NCBI GenBank assembly: GCA_029204225.1
Contig: CM055099.1
Span: 66,245,852-66,309,851 of the forward strand
From: Diphasiastrum complanatum
Taxonomy: Eukaryota > Streptophyta > Lycopodiopsida > Lycopodiales > Lycopodiaceae
DNA: 64,000 nt
Direction: 5' to 3'
Shown here one piece after another: positions 1 through 10,488 of the stretch. The translations under genes and the position numbers were made by a program. The stretch's first letter is position 1. Every line of letters starts with the position of its first letter. The notes beneath the pieces are model-generated. The model was not told where the DNA came from, searched no databases, and saw nothing but the letters and a program-made list of their open reading frames with translations.

Positions 1-1301
1 GCCATGTATGATGAAGTCGATGTTTGGGTGAAGAGACTCCTTGTATAAGCATGCAACCCCTCCGGATTCACAACCACTAGCTGATCTAGTCTTAGGTTTG
101 TATGCGGAATCCCAACCGTACCTTGGGAAAGTGGGTAGTCCTCGCTCTTGACTCTCGTGAGTCTCAATGAAATGTTGTAAATCTCAGCTAGTGATAAAGT
201 CAATCAAGTCTATAGCCGTGGAAGATGAGTGTATACCATCACAGTTCCATACTCCAATTTGGAGATGGTGTGGATGGGGCCCCGGGGTACTCCCAAACTT
301 GGGGACCCCAAATCCCCGACAATGAGAATTGTTAGGAGCACTATCAAAAAGTGCACCTGTCCATCTCGATGTTGACCTCTAAATCTTCACGATAGGAAAA
401 TTTTAACTTGGAATTTCGCTTAGAATTTTCTATGGGGGTATGTCCCAAGAAAATTGGTTTTTAAGTTGTCTAAGTTACTAGGGGGTACCAATATTTTTTA
501 AACCCCCCTAATGTCAAGGTCCTAAGTTCACAAAAATATTTGGGGGCTTGTAGTAGATCGATGTAGAGGTGGAGAGTCTAACTCCACTTGCTATTTTGAG
601 AGTTGGGTCTATGGAGGTGAATCACTACACCTACCTCGATGAGTCACCAAATTGCATGCATGCAATCCTATTGAGGTGTCAACACACCACAACACTTGTT
701 GTTTTGATTTCAGCCTATATAATAGACAGATCCATGAGCTACAATCAAGCTCTTTACTCTCATTTGATTTCTTAGTAATCGGCCATCTTCTTGAGGCTTT
801 TTTGTCTGAAATTCCAGCAAAGTGCATCATTTCTCTCTCCATACTTCATCTTTTTTTAGTGCTATCTGTTTGAGCCTTCTCCTATGGTGTTTAGGCATTG
901 ATTCCATTCAATTGTGGCAGCCAACTATCATTTTTTGTGTGTCTCCAATTGACTTTCTACTTACTGGTTTTGTGCCAAGTTTCAAGGAGGAAGTGTGGGT
1001 CAGATCACAAAATTCATCTTTCATGATCTTTAATGCTCAAGAATCGATTGCAAACACTGTTAGATGTGCGTGCTATTGTTTTTAGCCTATTCCTAACTTT
1101 GTTTTACTTCAGAACTTGCTGGAATTTTTTATGATAGCATCTCTTCTAATCTGAAAATAGTTGCATGTCATATTGCATGTCGATGCATGTCCATTTCTAG
1201 ACTTGTACCTAGTGACTACGCGTCATTAGCACATTTCTAGGATCCTGGGAGGAACTAAATATTGTTAGTTCTTTGTTTATTGCATCATTGACTTTTCCTC
1301 A
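1..1301. other. Unassigned 5' sequence, possibly ending in a copia LTR
   Basis: No convincing coding sequence; short open frames here look random. The right edge ends in CA one base before a TGGTATCAGAGC primer-binding site, so at least the last few hundred bases are probably the 5' LTR of copia-1. A TGTTAG at about 1059 is a possible LTR start (giving roughly 243 bp), but no second LTR copy is available to confirm it. Two C/G-rich runs near 270-320 and T-rich spacers add nothing recognisable. Confidence 0.35.
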
Positions 1302-1302
1302 G

Positions 1303-1314
1303 TGGTATCAGAGC
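1303..1314 (+). other. Primer-binding site of copia-1
   Basis: TGGTATCAGAGC, complementary to the 3' end of plant initiator methionine tRNA, lies 20 bp upstream of the gag start. This is the standard minus-strand priming site of plant copia elements and sets the element's orientation as plus. Confidence 0.85.
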
Positions 1315-1334
1315 ATAGGCAATAGGCATCAATC

Positions 1335-1679
1335 ATGGCTAATGATCAGATAAATACAAGCATTATGTTACTCAGGCCTGTGGAGATCATGCTGGAAAGT
1401 GGTAGAAATTATACCATTTGGAAGCTGAAGATGCGGAGCACCGTTAAAAGATATCAAGTTTGGAGCTTTGTGGATGGGAGCCAGCCACAACCTGGAGAAG
1501 GGGCACCGATTGCACATAAGGATAAATGGGCTGATAAAAATGATCAAGCCCTAGGCCTAATGGGCTTATCTATCTGTGATGACCTCCCGCAGGAAACCTC
1601 GGAGTTTTCAAAAGCTAAAGAGATTTGGGAATATTTAGAAAGAAATTTGAAACGAAGTCTACCTATGAAGTTGTGCTAG
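1335..1679 (+). pseudogene. Copia-1 gag, N-terminal part
   Basis: ATG at 1335 opens a 114-codon frame starting 20 bp after the primer-binding site. It carries the typical copia gag opening (a gene-specific stretch, then NYTIWKLKM, a variant of the usual YxxWxxxM signature) and the conserved A..IWEYLE region near its end. It then stops, and the following 100 bp is out of frame, so the gag polyprotein is broken here. In an intact element gag would form the virus-like particle. Confidence 0.8.
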
Positions 1680-1799
1680 TATCTAATAAATCATATAGCA
1701 TGATGTGGGATGGTAGAACTGCAGGCTTATTATGTTGTTAAGGTGCCGAACAAAAAGAAGAAGAACTTCAAGAAGTCAGCTACAACAAAGTAGGTGGAA

Positions 1800-2527
1800 G
1801 ACAAGGGTCCGAAGCCGGTTTGTGAGTTATGTGGGAAGGATGGCCACACTATTACTAAGTGTTGGTGCAATCCAAAAATCCCTTGTATCCACTCTAAAAT
1901 CAGTGGACATGCTGCAATCTATTGCCTCTAGAATCCGAGGAAGAAAAAGAACAAGGCCAAAGCTAATCTTGCAGAGGACAATTTAGGAGATCTTGTAACT
2001 TATGAACAAGGAGATTGGTTCTAAAACATTTGATAATGTTGCTTGTACTTATGTTACTATAGATACTGATGTTGATCAATGTAACATAACAGAATCTTCT
2101 TTTGAGATGGTTTTAGATTTGGGGGTACTGCCCACATAGCTTCTAATCAAAACATTCTATCAAATCTTTCATTGGTATCTTATGATAAGAATGTAATGTT
2201 AGGAGATGGTAGCATGCATTCAGTGCATGGAATTGGTGAAGTCACCATGAAAACTTTGACTGGCAAGTTGCAACAAGATTCTAGAAGGAGTGTTGTATGT
2301 TCGTAGCTTGAAAAGAGATCTAGTTTCCATTGCCAAAATTGTGGATGTAGGAATGAAAGTCTCTTTTGACACTGACTTATGCAGAATATTGGACATGAAG
2401 ACAAAGTCAGTGATAGCTAAAGCACAAAGAAGGAAGAATTTGTACTATGTATAGATGCTACCAGGAAAAGAAGAAGTACATGTGGTGTTAGACTCAGATC
2501 TCTTATGGCACAGAAGGTTGTGCATAT
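1800..2527 (+). pseudogene. Copia-1 zinc knuckles, protease and GAG-pre-integrase start
   Basis: Near 1817-1865 a frame reads CELCGKDGHTITKC, a perfect CCHC knuckle, followed by a second knuckle-like C..K.GH.A..C ending at a stop. About 2108-2450 encodes a protease remnant in which the catalytic D-S/T-G has become DLGGTAH, followed by IASNQN and a GDGS-type flap region. 2490-2519 encodes LWHRRL, the start of GAG-pre-integrase, where hAT E1 is inserted. Several frameshifts and stops separate the pieces. Confidence 0.75.
2520..2527. repeat. Left 8-bp target-site duplication of hAT E1
   Basis: GTGCATAT, identical to 7598-7605. Eight base pairs is the hallmark length for hAT transposons. The duplication lies in copia-1 sequence. 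Confidence 0.93.
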
Positions 2528-3014
2528 CAATGTTTCAGGGGCTCGTTTCATATGTCGTTTCGAAACGCGTTTGAAACGACTGGTTATGGTTCAAAACAAG
2601 ATTTTTTTTTTAGGGTTTTTTTTTTTTTGAATGTGGTTTTGAGGGTTTACACATGTCATAGGCACTTCGGTAACAAGTAGATACATCCAATTTCATGAGA
2701 ATGCTCTAGAGAATGCAATTCAAGAGGAGAAGCTGTAGTATCAGTATGTGGTCACTGCCAACTGGTCACGACTCAGTGCTCACTTGCCCTGCGCAATGCA
2801 CACAAGGAAATTGGAATCAGGACTTAGGCTCGACTCTCGAGTCTCGACATGTCATATTACTTTTAAGTTTTAACTTACAATTTACAAATTACAAATTAGT
2901 AATTACAATTTACAATCTAGTAATCTACTATCTAGTGTTTCTACAAAATTTCAAAGTACTAAAAGCCTACTAATGTAACGCAGTGAATCGGGGAATTGGG
3001 CATCGAAATCAACT

Positions 3015-6000
3015 TGCAGCTACTAAGGCCTTCCAATGGAGTAGAGCATAGACATCCTCCTCCTCTTCTGATCTTGGTGGCAAGTCCGACCTTTGCCACA
3101 TCGATCTCATCGGGATTAACCTACAAAAATTGAAATTAAACCAAGATTTCGATTCTCAATAGTAAGTACTGGTAAACGATTTTAAAAAAATAGCAAATTT
3201 GAAATGTAAATGTTGAAAGTTGAAACTTGAAGCCTGAAGGTTCTAACATCTTAGTGTAGAGTCTAGACTTTACTATCTAGACAAATCATGATTCATAGAA
3301 TTCAGATTAATGATTTAATCATGAATCATGATTCATTACCTGTATGGGCTCCCCAGTCTCTCTCAGCTTCTTCACAAGCCGTAGGTTGGCATGCACATAC
3401 ACCAACCTCTCCAGCTGCGTAGTAGAAAGTCTGTTCCACCTCTTCGTATGAATCAGAGAGAACACACTCCAATTTCTCTCACATGCAACTGCCGCGCAAT
3501 CTTGTGAGAGGACATGGATGGCAAGTTTCTGCAACTTGGGAACATCATTCCCATACTTCATCCACCATGAAACAGGGCGCAATTGCCCTTCCCTCAGCAT
3601 GGCAGCTGCACGACCGAAATCGAGGCGCTCGGTCCTGAACATTCAACATTCATCACCATTCAAATTTCAAAATATATTAGTGAATACTAAATGCTTACAA
3701 GTTACTACTATTAAGTTTTAACTAGCAGCTAGCTTAAGCCTTAGACTTCAAAGTTCATACATATTACATATACATACTACATGGATGAATACATATTACA
3801 TACATGGGTCCTGAATACATATTACAATTTACTAATTACATAGTACATACCTGAATAAATTCAAGTCATCCATGAGTGCATCCTGATCCCTGGGATCAGG
3901 ATAGATAGAGGAGACGTAGGAATGCCATCCTTGCCTGAGCTCTCGATCATGGAATTGATCCTCCGTCCTCCATAGTGGATGAAGCAAGCAAGCCACGACA
4001 TGCAGAGGTTGATGGAACTACTGCCATCTGCCTAGAAATAGGCCCCTTACTTCTTCCAGCCTGCAAACAATCAAGACTCAGGAGTGAAGTTTGAGGCTTG
4101 AGCATTCAAGTCTCAAGATTCAAGAACTATTAAGTTTTAACTAAATTCTAATCATGAATGTCAATGAACATTGAAGGTTCAAGAATCAACTTTGAAACTT
4201 TTAACGTAGTTACGACTCTAGTAATATACCTGTCAGGAGCCATGGTGGTGCAACTCTGAAGCTGCTCTCCCAGCTTATCCATAAACTCATAAAGAAGGCC
4301 TAAGGTGGAACCCTCTCTATCAGTAAGGCGAAGCACACTATAGATATGCATGGATATGACAATGGAGCGTGCATCATCCCAAAATGAAGTCCCCATCACG
4401 ATCGCTTCAAATCTCCTGGCCTTGGGCTCTCGTGATCGGCCCCACTCTGCCCAATGGGGTGAAACCACTGTCATCCTCAAGCTTCCATGCACTTTTATGA
4501 GCCGCTCCAAAACAATGAGCATATAGGCAAACCTAGGATGAAAATCATGAAATAAGATTTGTAATTGGTCATAGCCTATAGGCAACAAGCAGGCTATACT
4601 TTATAGCAAAATTCAAATTCTATGAGCACGGAAACTTGAAGCTAAAACAAAATTGCAAATTTCAAATCAAAAAATTGGAAACAGTTTGTTAGGTTGGAAG
4701 TTGGAACTTGGTTACCTAGTGGGGGCAGGCCTCAAGAGATCCAAGGTGGAATAGGACCTGAAGATGCTCAAGACCCTCTGTCTCTTGGTGACAAATCTCA
4801 CCAAGAATCGTGCCATGTCTACAACCTCCTTGACCCAGGGTAATCTCCCAATGTCTTCAACTAGGAGGTCAAGACAATGTGCAGCACATGGACTCCAGAA
4901 AATCCAAGGGTACTTCTCATTCAACGTCTTCCCCATGGCAACACAATTGGACGCGTTGTCTGTGACAACCTGCATTGGAATTCCGACAAAGGTCGAATCA
5001 TAACTCATGAACAATGAACATTCATCATTGAGCATTCCAAATGCAAATGTAAATTGCAAATGTAAATGGCAAGTGCACATTGCAAATTGCAACGTTCAAA
5101 ACAATAATCATGATTCACAAAATGTAAGTTGTAAGTTGTAACTTACTAAGTTCTAACTTCAAAGCTGAGAGCTCAATGACGAAAGTTTCAAAATTGAAAC
5201 TTGAAAGTGGCAAGTGGCAAGTGCATATCTGGACAACATTCTCTTTTCCGACCTCCTCAATGGCCTGTGAGATGTACTCAAACAATCTCCTGCCATCCAA
5301 TGCCATGCCTGGCTGCGATGTGTCAATGGATCTCAAAAACATGGTGCCCATGCAAGAAGACACCAATATATTCACAAGATGGCGCCTCCTTGCATCGGTC
5401 CAACCATATGATATTATAGTGCATCCAAACCTAAAACATTCGACAACACTTTCAAGTTTCAACTAACTAAGTTGCAACTTGCAATTTACAAATTTGGAGA
5501 TTGAAAGTTCAAAGTCAGAAACTTGAAAGTACTAATTTCTAAAGTAGTAAGTGGCAAGTGCAAAGGTATTGAAGATGTAAGGTTACAGGTATACCTCGCC
5601 CATGACTTGCTAATGGGCTGTAGGTTAGCATCCACGGACTGCCGCTCAGCATGTAGCTCTCTCGTCCTCAACTGCACCATGGTCGGGCCCTTCCACTCAA
5701 CACCGATACGAGATACTGCTCGCATCATATCCCTCCATGCAGGGGTCTGTGCCACATGAAAAGGGAGGTCACACAAGTAAAAGCACCTCCTAACAGCAAT
5801 AGCAGTTGCATCCCTATGCGACTGTTGGAAGGCTGCCACAAAAACATCCCTGCCTCTCACATGTCCTCGACCCCGTCCCCTAACAGTGCTACCAATAGCA
5901 CTACTACCGGCCCCACCAACTGGCACTGCAGGAGTTTCTCCAGAAGAAGGTGGAATGGATGCTGCAGCGGAGCTAGTGCTGGCTGCGATGGGGAATCTCG

Positions 6001-6471
6001 GCGCTCTGCCGCACCTGTAACAATAACATTGGTGTTACAATACTAGTTACGCAGCAGGCTTTAGGTAATAAATTATAGTCAGTGAGAGAGCTCAGGGAAC
6101 AGTCACTAATTACTCATTAGTAAATTGTAATCAAAGTTAAAAGTTATAGAATAAACTTTTAAGTTTTAGCTTTAGATCAAATTTCAAATTTTCAATCAAT
6201 GTCATTGATCAAACAAGATTCAAGAATCACCTGTGCCTGAAGTAGTAGCAGGAGAGTCGTCCCCGATCCCGGCAATCCTCAATGACTTTGGGGCCTGAGT
6301 GCAAACGGCGATCTCATATCCTCGAAGATGTAAAAGATGCGCCCTGATTCGAACAGGGCCACCTCCATAAGTGTTCCCACAATACTTGCAAGTCCACTTC
6401 TTCGTGCCTGATGTGCCATAACCTGAATTAAGGATGACGTGATCCCATAAGGGATCCCGCTGTCTGGGCAT
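3015..6471 (-). CDS. hAT transposase of E1, multi-exon (approximate gene model)
   Basis: Read right to left. Exon 1 (6471-6231) starts with ATG and encodes a BED zinc finger: DPLWDHV, WTCKYCGNTY, then RIRAHLLHL, with a clean CAG|GTGATT donor. Exon 2 (about 6014-5595) is rich in Gly/Arg then conserved. About 5430-5220 carries the GWTDARRRHLVN block. About 5010-4712 carries VVTDNASNCVAMGK and WSPCAAHCLDLL, the DUF659/RNase H-like core. About 4540-4230 and 4060-3850 continue the core. About 3640-3340 is the hAT dimerisation domain (WWMKYG, then LAIHVLS..C). A last short acidic exon near 3115-3015 gives a plausible stop. Each piece has homologs in E2 and E3. Exon borders other than the first two are estimates, and one donor near 5232 lacks GT. 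Confidence 0.75.
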
Positions 6472-6599
6472 TGCTAGTAGCTATCTAGTGTCAACAAAAC
6501 AATAACTGTATTAAATTCAGACTTCAAATTAAAAACTAATCCTGAATTTTAATTTCAAAACGGTAAACCTATGCTCTAAGTTCTAACCTCAATCTATCC

Positions 6600-6910
6600 T
6601 CAATCTATCCCTATCCTCTCTCTCTCTAGACTCTCTCTCTCTCAATCTCACACACACACACATGTCACGACAGTCTCAAGACTCACACACACACCACACA
6701 GTGCACACACACAAACACAGTTTGACACACCACCACACACACAAACACACAAACACACCACCACACTCAAAGTTGAAAGTTCACACACATGTCACACACA
6801 CACACACTCCCTGTACTTCACAATGCACACAAACACACAAACACTCCCTCTCTTTCACACACACAAACACACAAACACTCCCTCTTTCACACACACACAC
6901 ACACACTCAA

Positions 6911-6980
<70 letters not shown>
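6600..6980. repeat. (CA)n-rich then (CT)n microsatellite, 5' region of hAT E1
   Basis: A degenerate CACACA block with ACACAAACAC spacers (6650-6910) leads into a pure (CT)n run (about 6915-6980). It lies just upstream (minus-strand sense) of the BED exon. The same order of CA block then CT block is found beside the BED exons of E2 and E3, so it is part of the transposon. Long open frames here are artefacts of the repeat. Confidence 0.85.
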
Positions 6981-7354
6981 ATGACATACCACCTCACCGA
7001 TGTCAGAGACAATGTATCACTCATAGTCATGCTGCAGTTCGCACTTCACGCCATGTTACAAGACCACACAGTTTTCACCCTCCTAGACGACGTCAGCGAC
7101 GGTCCATGTTACCTCATGTTGCAGCTCGTATCACATCTTTCTTCAGCAGCAACACTACATGATATTACTCTACTCCTGGCAGCTATATGGACAGTTGTAA
7201 TTTATAGTTAAGTTGTTCATTTCTCTTTTATGCATAGTTTTTTCTTGGAGACGTTTATATACGCTCCCACGGTTTTCACATACTTGACATGTACTCCATT
7301 TGGTCTTATATGCCTCTTGGCATGGAAAAGACATTAATAAAGCTTTCTTTTTTA

Positions 7355-7407
<53 letters not shown>
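6981..7407 (+). mobile_element. LINE copy A, 5'-truncated 3' end with hairpin and (CT)n tail
   Basis: Homologous to the 3' end of LINE copy C (minus strand, 35320-36030), including the GGAGACGTTTATATACGCTCC block, a perfect stem ATGCC/GGCAT at 7310-7323 with loop TCTT, the GGAAAAGACATTAATAAAGC box and a terminal (CT)n tail to 7407. It begins directly in the (CT)n tract of hAT E1, so it is flanked by CT repeats on both sides. No intact protein; the first 230 bp correspond to the end of ORF2. Confidence 0.78.
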
Positions 7408-7409
<2 letters not shown>

Positions 7410-7597
7410 GTTTTTCTAACGTGCCAAAAAGTGAAAACACCCACCTCTCGGGGCCCCGCTGAATCGCAAAAAAATTTGCGATTTTTCACCAGTCGTTTCG
7501 AACAACGACACGCCGTTTCGAAACGGGGCTGTTTCATACGTTCGAAACGCGTTTCGAACCCGTTTCAGCATTTGAAACGCGTTTCGATGAAACACTG
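7408..7597. repeat. Right subterminal region of hAT E1
   Basis: 190 bp containing at least four copies of GTTTCGAAAC or its half-site, several joined as tail-to-tail GAAACGCGTTTC, and closing with the inverted terminal repeat ending in CACTG. Such arrays are typical transposase binding sites in hAT elements. Confidence 0.8.
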
Positions 7598-7605
7598 GTG
7601 CATAT
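7598..7605. repeat. Right 8-bp target-site duplication of hAT E1
   Basis: GTGCATAT, identical to 2520-2527. Copia-1 coding sequence resumes here. Confidence 0.93.
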
Positions 7606-8433
7606 GTCCTTGAAGTCTCTGCACGAAAGGAGCCACGAAAGGAGCACTGTTGGTTATTTCGATGGTTGCAGTATCAGAGATCCTGCTTCGAATCTACCTT
7701 GTGAAGCCTGTTACAAAGGAAAAATGCACAGAAATCCTTTTAATCAGGAAGCTTTCCGAGTCTCTAAGCCTCTAGCAATGGTGCATAGTGACCTTTGTGG
7801 TCCTATGAATGTTACTTCTTTATTAAGATCAGAATATTTTGTAACATTCTTAGATGATTTCACAAGATTTTCTGTAGTTTATTTTATTAAGCAAAAATCT
7901 GAGGCTTTAGATATGTTCGAAGAACATTTGGCTTTTGCGGAAAGAATTACCCATCATAAACTTAGTCTTTTAAGAACGGATCAGGGTGGTGAATATATAT
8001 GAATGTATGGAGTTTTGCAGGACTAAGGGGATATCTCTTCAAACCACCACAGCCTACACACCACAACACAACGGTGTGGCTGAGAGGAGGAACCGGACCC
8101 TTTTAGAAGCGTATGTTGGCACATGCACACTTATCGAAAGCTTTTGGGCCGATGCAGTTGGAGTTGTTAACTATCTGCAGAATTGGATTTTGAAGACCCC
8201 TACAGCTGCAAAATCACCGCATGAACTATGGTGGGGAAGAAAGCCTAATTTTGCTCATGTAAGAGTTTTTGGGTGTCTAGCTCATGTCTTTGTCCCAAAG
8301 GACAAGAGAACGAAGTGGGATCAGCACACCAGAAAAGGTATATTTGTTGGATATGTAAATCATTCAAGCTATTACCAAATACATTTTCCTGCCGAGAGTG
8401 AGACTTTTGAATGCAGAGAAGTAATCTTTGAAG

Positions 8434-8434
<1 letters not shown>
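7606..8434 (+). pseudogene. Copia-1 GAG-pre-integrase and integrase core
   Basis: Encodes the rest of GAG-pre-integrase (CEACYKGKMHRNPF), then the integrase core: HSDLCGPM, FVTFLDDFTRF (second catalytic Asp), a frameshift near 7995, then TAYTPQHNGVAERRNRTLLE with the catalytic Glu. It continues to the GRKPNFAHVRVFGCLAHVF block and KCREVIF-like region before breaking at a (CT)n tract at 8440. One frameshift separates the two integrase frames (7598-8002 and 7986-8549). The enzyme would insert cDNA into the host chromosome. Confidence 0.85.

Positions 8435-8477
<43 letters not shown>
8435..8477. repeat. (CT)n microsatellite at the copia-1/gypsy-1 junction
   Basis: About 40 bp of pure CT marks the exact point where copia integrase homology stops and gypsy-1 leader sequence starts. 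No LTR is visible at this border, so gypsy-1 has lost its 5' LTR or recombined here. Confidence 0.8.
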
Positions 8478-8479
<2 letters not shown>

Positions 8480-8545
8480 ACCACAATCTTTCTATTCCTC
8501 TCCACGACCTCTATTTGCTCTCCCTCGCTGCCTCACCTCGCTGCC

Positions 8546-9704
8546 ATGACCTCACAGAGGGCTACACCTCCTGCTGCCACGCTGCCATGCATGGCAGTGC
8601 TGCCTGCCATTCCTGCCATGCTGTCCACTGCTCCTCCTGTCCACCGTTCTTGCCACGTTGTCCACCGTTCCTGCCACGCTGCCTGCTGAGGGATCTATCA
8701 CCCCTGCTAGGCTCCTTCCCGTCTTGCATGACGACATGCAGGATGTTGACATGAATGAGGGGGACGGAAATGAAGAAATATCATTAAACCTTTTTGAGTT
8801 TAGGCAGTGGGTAGTAGAAACGTATGATCATCTTAAAAAATTAGAAGAGTCTGTTGAAGAGCAAGCCAACACTTAGCAAGAAACTAATGAAAGGCTTTCC
8901 AGACTTGAAAGACTACTACGTGATAGTGTTCAAAGCCTTAGTGCTTTAAAACAAGTTGTTTTAGCGCAGTATCGAGTGAATCTTGCTATCCACTGTAGTA
9001 GTCCTCCTGTCCCACCATCACCTCATAAGCTAGTACCTAAGGATTTGCGCCTTCCCACCTTTGGTGGAGAAGAAAAAGACCGTAACCGAGATTCGGTTAT
9101 TGCCTTTCTCGTTAAGCATGATGATGCTTTTCGATTAAAAGGGACTCCTGATGAGGATCGGCCTTTAGAGGCTAGCATTTGCCTGAGGGGAAAAGCCTTA
9201 AGGTGGTGGATAAGTCTGCGGGAAAGTGGTTCAGAACCAAAGACTTGGGATAGTTTTCAGGATATGTTCAAGAAAAACTTTCTCCCTGAAAATGAAACTG
9301 GGAAGATTGGGAAACCTGTTGCATGGGAAACCATCCTCTTACCCAAATACATCGCCAGTTATCGGGATGCTACCATGAAATTGTCTGACTTAGATAATTG
9401 TAATCAGGTAAGGGGATTCATTCAGGGTTTGCAAGCCGGATACCAAAAGTATCTTCTGCCCTTGAAGCCTAAAACATTAAAAACTGCTATCACCCTAGCT
9501 CAGACTTATGATGACATAGTAAATGGTAAAAGAATTGTAGAAGACACCCGACCCGAGTCCTCCAAGCATGGAAAGAAGCGAAAAATTCCGACATCTAATT
9601 CTTTGAATAAAAAGAGGTATAGATTGTCGAGAAGTGACATAGAAAAAGCCAAGAAGGAGCACTTGTGCTTCATTTGTATGGGAAAAGGTCATAATAAGAG
9701 TTAG
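8546..9704 (+). pseudogene. Gypsy-1 gag with zinc-knuckle end
   Basis: The first about 150 bp from ATG 8546 is a low-complexity Ala/Cys/Pro stretch built from repeated CTGCCA-like units. The conserved capsid region (8976-9500) has the retrotransposon gag signature RGKALRWWISLRE and the FKKNFLPEN..G block. It closes with CFICMGKGHNKS and a TAG where the last zinc-knuckle Cys context should be. Another stop occurs at about 8875. The product would be the particle protein. Confidence 0.8.
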
Positions 9705-10486
9705 TGTCCTAGGTTGCAACACAAAGGGAATGCTGACGAAACTCCCGGTAAGAACCAAAATGGTTCTTTTAAGAAATCGGAGAAGCAAGTTCATACTGTT
9801 CAAGTTTTGCCTTTGGGAAAGTCTCCCAAGGTAAAGTCTATTCATGTGTCTCATGTAAATGAGGTACATACTTGTTCAGTTACTGCCAACATTTGGCAAC
9901 CTGCAATCGGACCTTGTACCATTTTCCGACTGTTAGGAAGTATTAATGGCCAGAAAGTTCGGATAATGGTGGACGATGGGGCAACCCACAACTTTCTAAA
10001 CAATTTTTTGGTGAAGAAGTTGAAGTTAGAGCAAAAACAAAGTGATCATCATTACGTGGTTACACTTGCCGATGGTCAGCGTAAAGATATTTATGATACT
10101 TTCATTCCACAAGTTCCCATACAAATCCAAGACTATCAAGATACTTTAGACTTTCAAGTAATGAGCTTGGCCTTGGCAGAGATGTAATACTTGGTCGTGA
10201 ATGGTTGTTTATGTTAGAAACTACTGGTGGTCTTGTTCGTAGTTATGTTGATAACACTTTGGAGTTCATTCATAGAGGTCAGAAAGTTAAGTTGGTTGGA
10301 AATGCAAGTGTGCCGGCTTCGCCAGTTGTTTCTTCTGTGCAGTTGAAGCGGCTAGTGCGGAAACGAAAAGTTGAAAAGGTATTTCTTGTTTCCTTACTTC
10401 TGAAACTTTTTCAAGTAATTCAAGTTTATCTTTTCCGTATCCAAAGAAATGTGTTTCTTCTGTTGAGAGAAGAGAGAGAGATGTAA
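9705..10486 (+). pseudogene. Gypsy-1 protease region
   Basis: Continues from the zinc knuckle. The aspartic-protease motif is VDDGATHNFLNN, the plant gypsy DxGATHNF form with Asp in the second position. The later LGREW-type segment near 10190 is broken by a frameshift. A further open segment (10205-10486) is the linker to reverse transcriptase. Confidence 0.75.
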
Positions 10487-10488
10487 GT

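Larger units (their letters stand above)
2528..7597 (-). mobile_element. hAT transposon E1, complete ends (5070 bp)
   Basis: Bounded exactly by GTGCATAT duplications. Termini are imperfect inverted repeats: CAATGTTTCA on the left, and CAGTGTTTCA when the right end is read on the minus strand. Both subterminal regions are rich in the palindrome GTTTCGAAAC and half-sites (2555-2580 left; 7495-7590 right). A multi-exon BED/hAT transposase is on the minus strand. The right, promoter-proximal side carries (CA)n and (CT)n tracts and a LINE tail (6981-7407). Insertion interrupts copia-1. The perfect duplication suggests a fairly young event, although the transposase exons have not been shown to be intact. 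Confidence 0.92.
1302..8480 (+). mobile_element. Copia-1, Ty1/copia retrotransposon split by a hAT insertion
   Basis: Components in copia order on the plus strand: primer-binding site, gag, paired zinc knuckles, protease remnant and the start of the GAG-pre-integrase domain up to 2527, then (after the 5-kb hAT E1) the rest of GAG-pre-integrase and the integrase core to about 8434. Reverse transcriptase, RNase H and a 3' LTR are absent: the sequence runs into a (CT)n tract and then gypsy-1. Stops and frameshifts make it inactive. The two halves meet within the conserved LWHRRL-type segment. Confidence 0.85.

Noticed and set aside
2590-3010. Short frames in the left part of hAT E1 as extra transposase exons
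   Set aside because: No similarity to hAT domains; the region is AT-rich terminal sequence with poly-T runs.
6662-7211. Long overlapping open frames of 140-166 codons in CA/CT repeats
   Set aside because: They translate to His-Thr and Leu-Ser repeats, have no start context or homology, and are explained by the microsatellite and LINE tail.
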